A stretch of DNA of 7,960 nucleotides from Alphaproteobacteria bacterium (GTDB lineage: Bacteria; Pseudomonadota; Alphaproteobacteria; BOG-932; Roseiterribacteraceae), in assembly GCA_903970575.1 (NCBI GenBank), contig CAJCJC010000443.1:1-7960 (forward strand), written 5' to 3'. The position numbers were made by a program, and so were the translations under genes. The notes under the pieces were generated by a model that worked only from the letters and a program-made list of their open reading frames with translations, was not told the DNA's origin and did no database searches. The first letter of the stretch is position 1. Each line of letters begins with the position of its first letter. Shown here one piece after another: positions 7,333 through 7,960 of this stretch.

Positions 7333-7920
7333 GTCAATAAATCGTTATCGCAATTTCGTTCGGTCGCGCGCGTCGCCGTCTTCAAGCACGGGCTCGCCAT
7401 CGCGGCAATGGCGTTGGTCATTGTGCAGGCGGGCGCAGAAGGGGTAGCGGGAAGCCCTGGGCAGCTTATCGAGACAACGCCGCTCAAGCCAGTCCCCGAA
7501 CTGACCTTGACCGATCTCGAGAACGAGCAGCCCGCCAATTTGGACGGCTATCGCGGCAAGCCGTTGATCGTCAATCTTTGGGCGACCTGGTGCGGCCCCT
7601 GCGTCAAGGAGATGCCGTCGCTGGCGAAACTGGCCGCCGATTTCAAGGACCGGGGCGTGGCCGTTGTCGCCATCTCGGAGGATCGCGGCGGAAAATTCGT
7701 GGTGGACCCGTTTCTGAAACAGCACGATATCGCCGGCATTCCGATCTATCTCGACAAGACCATGTCGACCGGCAAGGCCTTGAAGGAAAGCACAGTTCTG
7801 CCAATGACCATCCTGATCGACGCCGACGGCAATGAAGTCGCCCGCGTCTTCGGCGACCGCGACTGGGACTCACCCGAAAGCAAGGCAGAGATCGCCCGGG
7901 TGTTTCATTTGAAGGGGTGA
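7330..7920 (+). CDS. TlpA/ResA-type periplasmic thiol-disulfide oxidoreductase
   Basis: Membrane-anchored or secreted thioredoxin-like protein, probably a reductant of periplasmic disulfides (as TlpA and ResA act in cytochrome c or oxidase assembly). Seen: 196 residues. The N-terminus has basic residues, then a hydrophobic segment (about 19-36), which is a signal anchor or a signal peptide with possible cleavage after AGA. The thioredoxin domain (about 55-193) has the active site WCGPC (Cys88, Cys91) after LIVNLWAT, the AVVAISED strand (111-118) common in TlpA proteins, and the cis-proline loop VLPMT (Pro158) followed by [10 protein letters not shown]. Both cysteines and the cis-proline are intact. 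Context: divergent from argH with overlapping start codons. TlpA-like genes are often seen beside argH in alphaproteobacteria, though I cite no survey. The specific client protein cannot be determined, so I give no gene symbol. Confidence 0.92.
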   Translation: MVNKSLSQFRSVARVAVFKHGLAIAAMALVIVQAGAEGVAGSPGQLIETTPLKPVPELTLTDLENEQPANLDGYRGKPLIVNLWATWCGPCVKEMPSLAKLAADFKDRGVAVVAISEDRGGKFVVDPFLKQHDIAGIPIYLDKTMSTGKALKESTVLPMTILIDADGNEVARVFGDRDWDSPESKAEIARVFHLKG

Positions 7921-7950
7921 GGCCGGTGAACTACCGCGTTGGCACCGGTT
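7921..7950 (+). terminator. Possible weak terminator hairpin after the tlpA-like gene
   Basis: CCGGTG (7923-7928) pairs with CACCGG (7943-7948), extended by two G-U pairs outward, with a 14-nt loop. It begins one base after the stop codon at 7918-7920. It is followed by only three T's (7949-7951) before a C, so as an intrinsic terminator it is weak. It overlaps a possible start codon at 7926, which argues against termination. Confidence 0.25.
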
Positions 7951-7960
7951 TCTCGCCGCG
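7926..7960 (+). CDS. Possible start of a further gene, cut by window edge
   Basis: GTG at 7926-7928 is preceded by GAAGGGG (7911-7917) about 8 nt upstream, a reasonable ribosome site, and opens a frame of 11 codons (VNYRVGTGFSP) to the edge. RVGTGF recalls the N-terminus of IspF, but the metal-binding D.H that should follow is absent, so that identity is not supported. An alternative reading is the end of a convergent gene on the minus strand with a TAG stop at 7933-7931. Too little sequence is present to decide. Confidence 0.2.
   Translation, partial: MNYRVGTGFSP

Noticed and set aside
7332..7538. N-terminal extension of argH to a 549-residue protein
   Set aside because: The added 69 residues are antisense to the thioredoxin gene, show no ArgH features, and the ATG at 7331 gives a normal family length.
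7926..7960. ispF (2-C-methyl-D-erythritol 2,4-cyclodiphosphate synthase) start
   Set aside because: RVGTGF fits, but the metal-binding D.H motif expected next is replaced by SPR; 11 codons are not enough to claim it.
1..7960. CRISPR arrays, tRNA or rRNA genes, insertion sequences, attachment sites
   Set aside because: No regularly spaced repeats, cloverleaf, rRNA-like sequence, transposase motif or terminal inverted repeats were found; coding genes fill almost the whole window.

Overview
The window looks like a chromosomal housekeeping segment of a GC-rich alphaproteobacterium, probably a Rhodospirillales-type or related lineage. Three things suggest this: the third-position GC bias of the genes, the presence of a TIGR02302/DUF4175-family protein (a family known from Alphaproteobacteria), and the gene order argH - small lipoprotein - lysA - TIGR02302 - ftsE - ftsX - ydcF. 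I see no mobile elements, CRISPR repeats, tRNA or rRNA genes, and no sign of recent transfer.

Layout. Seven genes run right to left on the minus strand from about 7331 to the left edge: argH (argininosuccinate lyase), a 49-residue LptM/YifL-like lipoprotein, lysA (diaminopimelate decarboxylase, TTG start), a 782-residue TIGR02302/DUF4175 membrane protein, ftsE (ATPase), ftsX (permease) and a YdcF-type DUF218 protein cut by the window edge. Junctions are very tight. argH/lipoprotein, lipoprotein/lysA and ftsX/ydcF each overlap by 4 nt, ftsE/ftsX overlap by 1 nt, and the two remaining gaps are 33 and 31 nt. The block therefore looks like one operon, or two closely joined ones. One gene runs rightward, a periplasmic TlpA/ResA-type thioredoxin at 7330-7920. 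Its ATG overlaps the argH ATG on the opposite strand, so the two divergent genes share no intergenic space. The last 40 bases hold a small inverted repeat and possibly the first codons of another gene.

How the genes fit together. The minus-strand block joins amino-acid synthesis (the last step to arginine; the last step to lysine, whose substrate meso-diaminopimelate is also a peptidoglycan precursor) to envelope functions: a lipoprotein resembling LptM, the FtsEX complex that couples cytoplasmic ATP hydrolysis to periplasmic peptidoglycan hydrolase activation, and a YdcF-type envelope protein. The TIGR02302 protein lies between lysA and ftsEX and has no established function; its architecture and position make an envelope or division role plausible but unproven.

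No clearly new multi-gene system is visible. The points most worth checking are the TIGR02302 protein beside FtsEX, the overlapping divergent start codons of argH and tlpA, the chained start/stop overlaps leading into a TTG-initiated lysA, and the FtsE signature motif with alanine in place of serine. There is no stretch of 300 bases without a gene.
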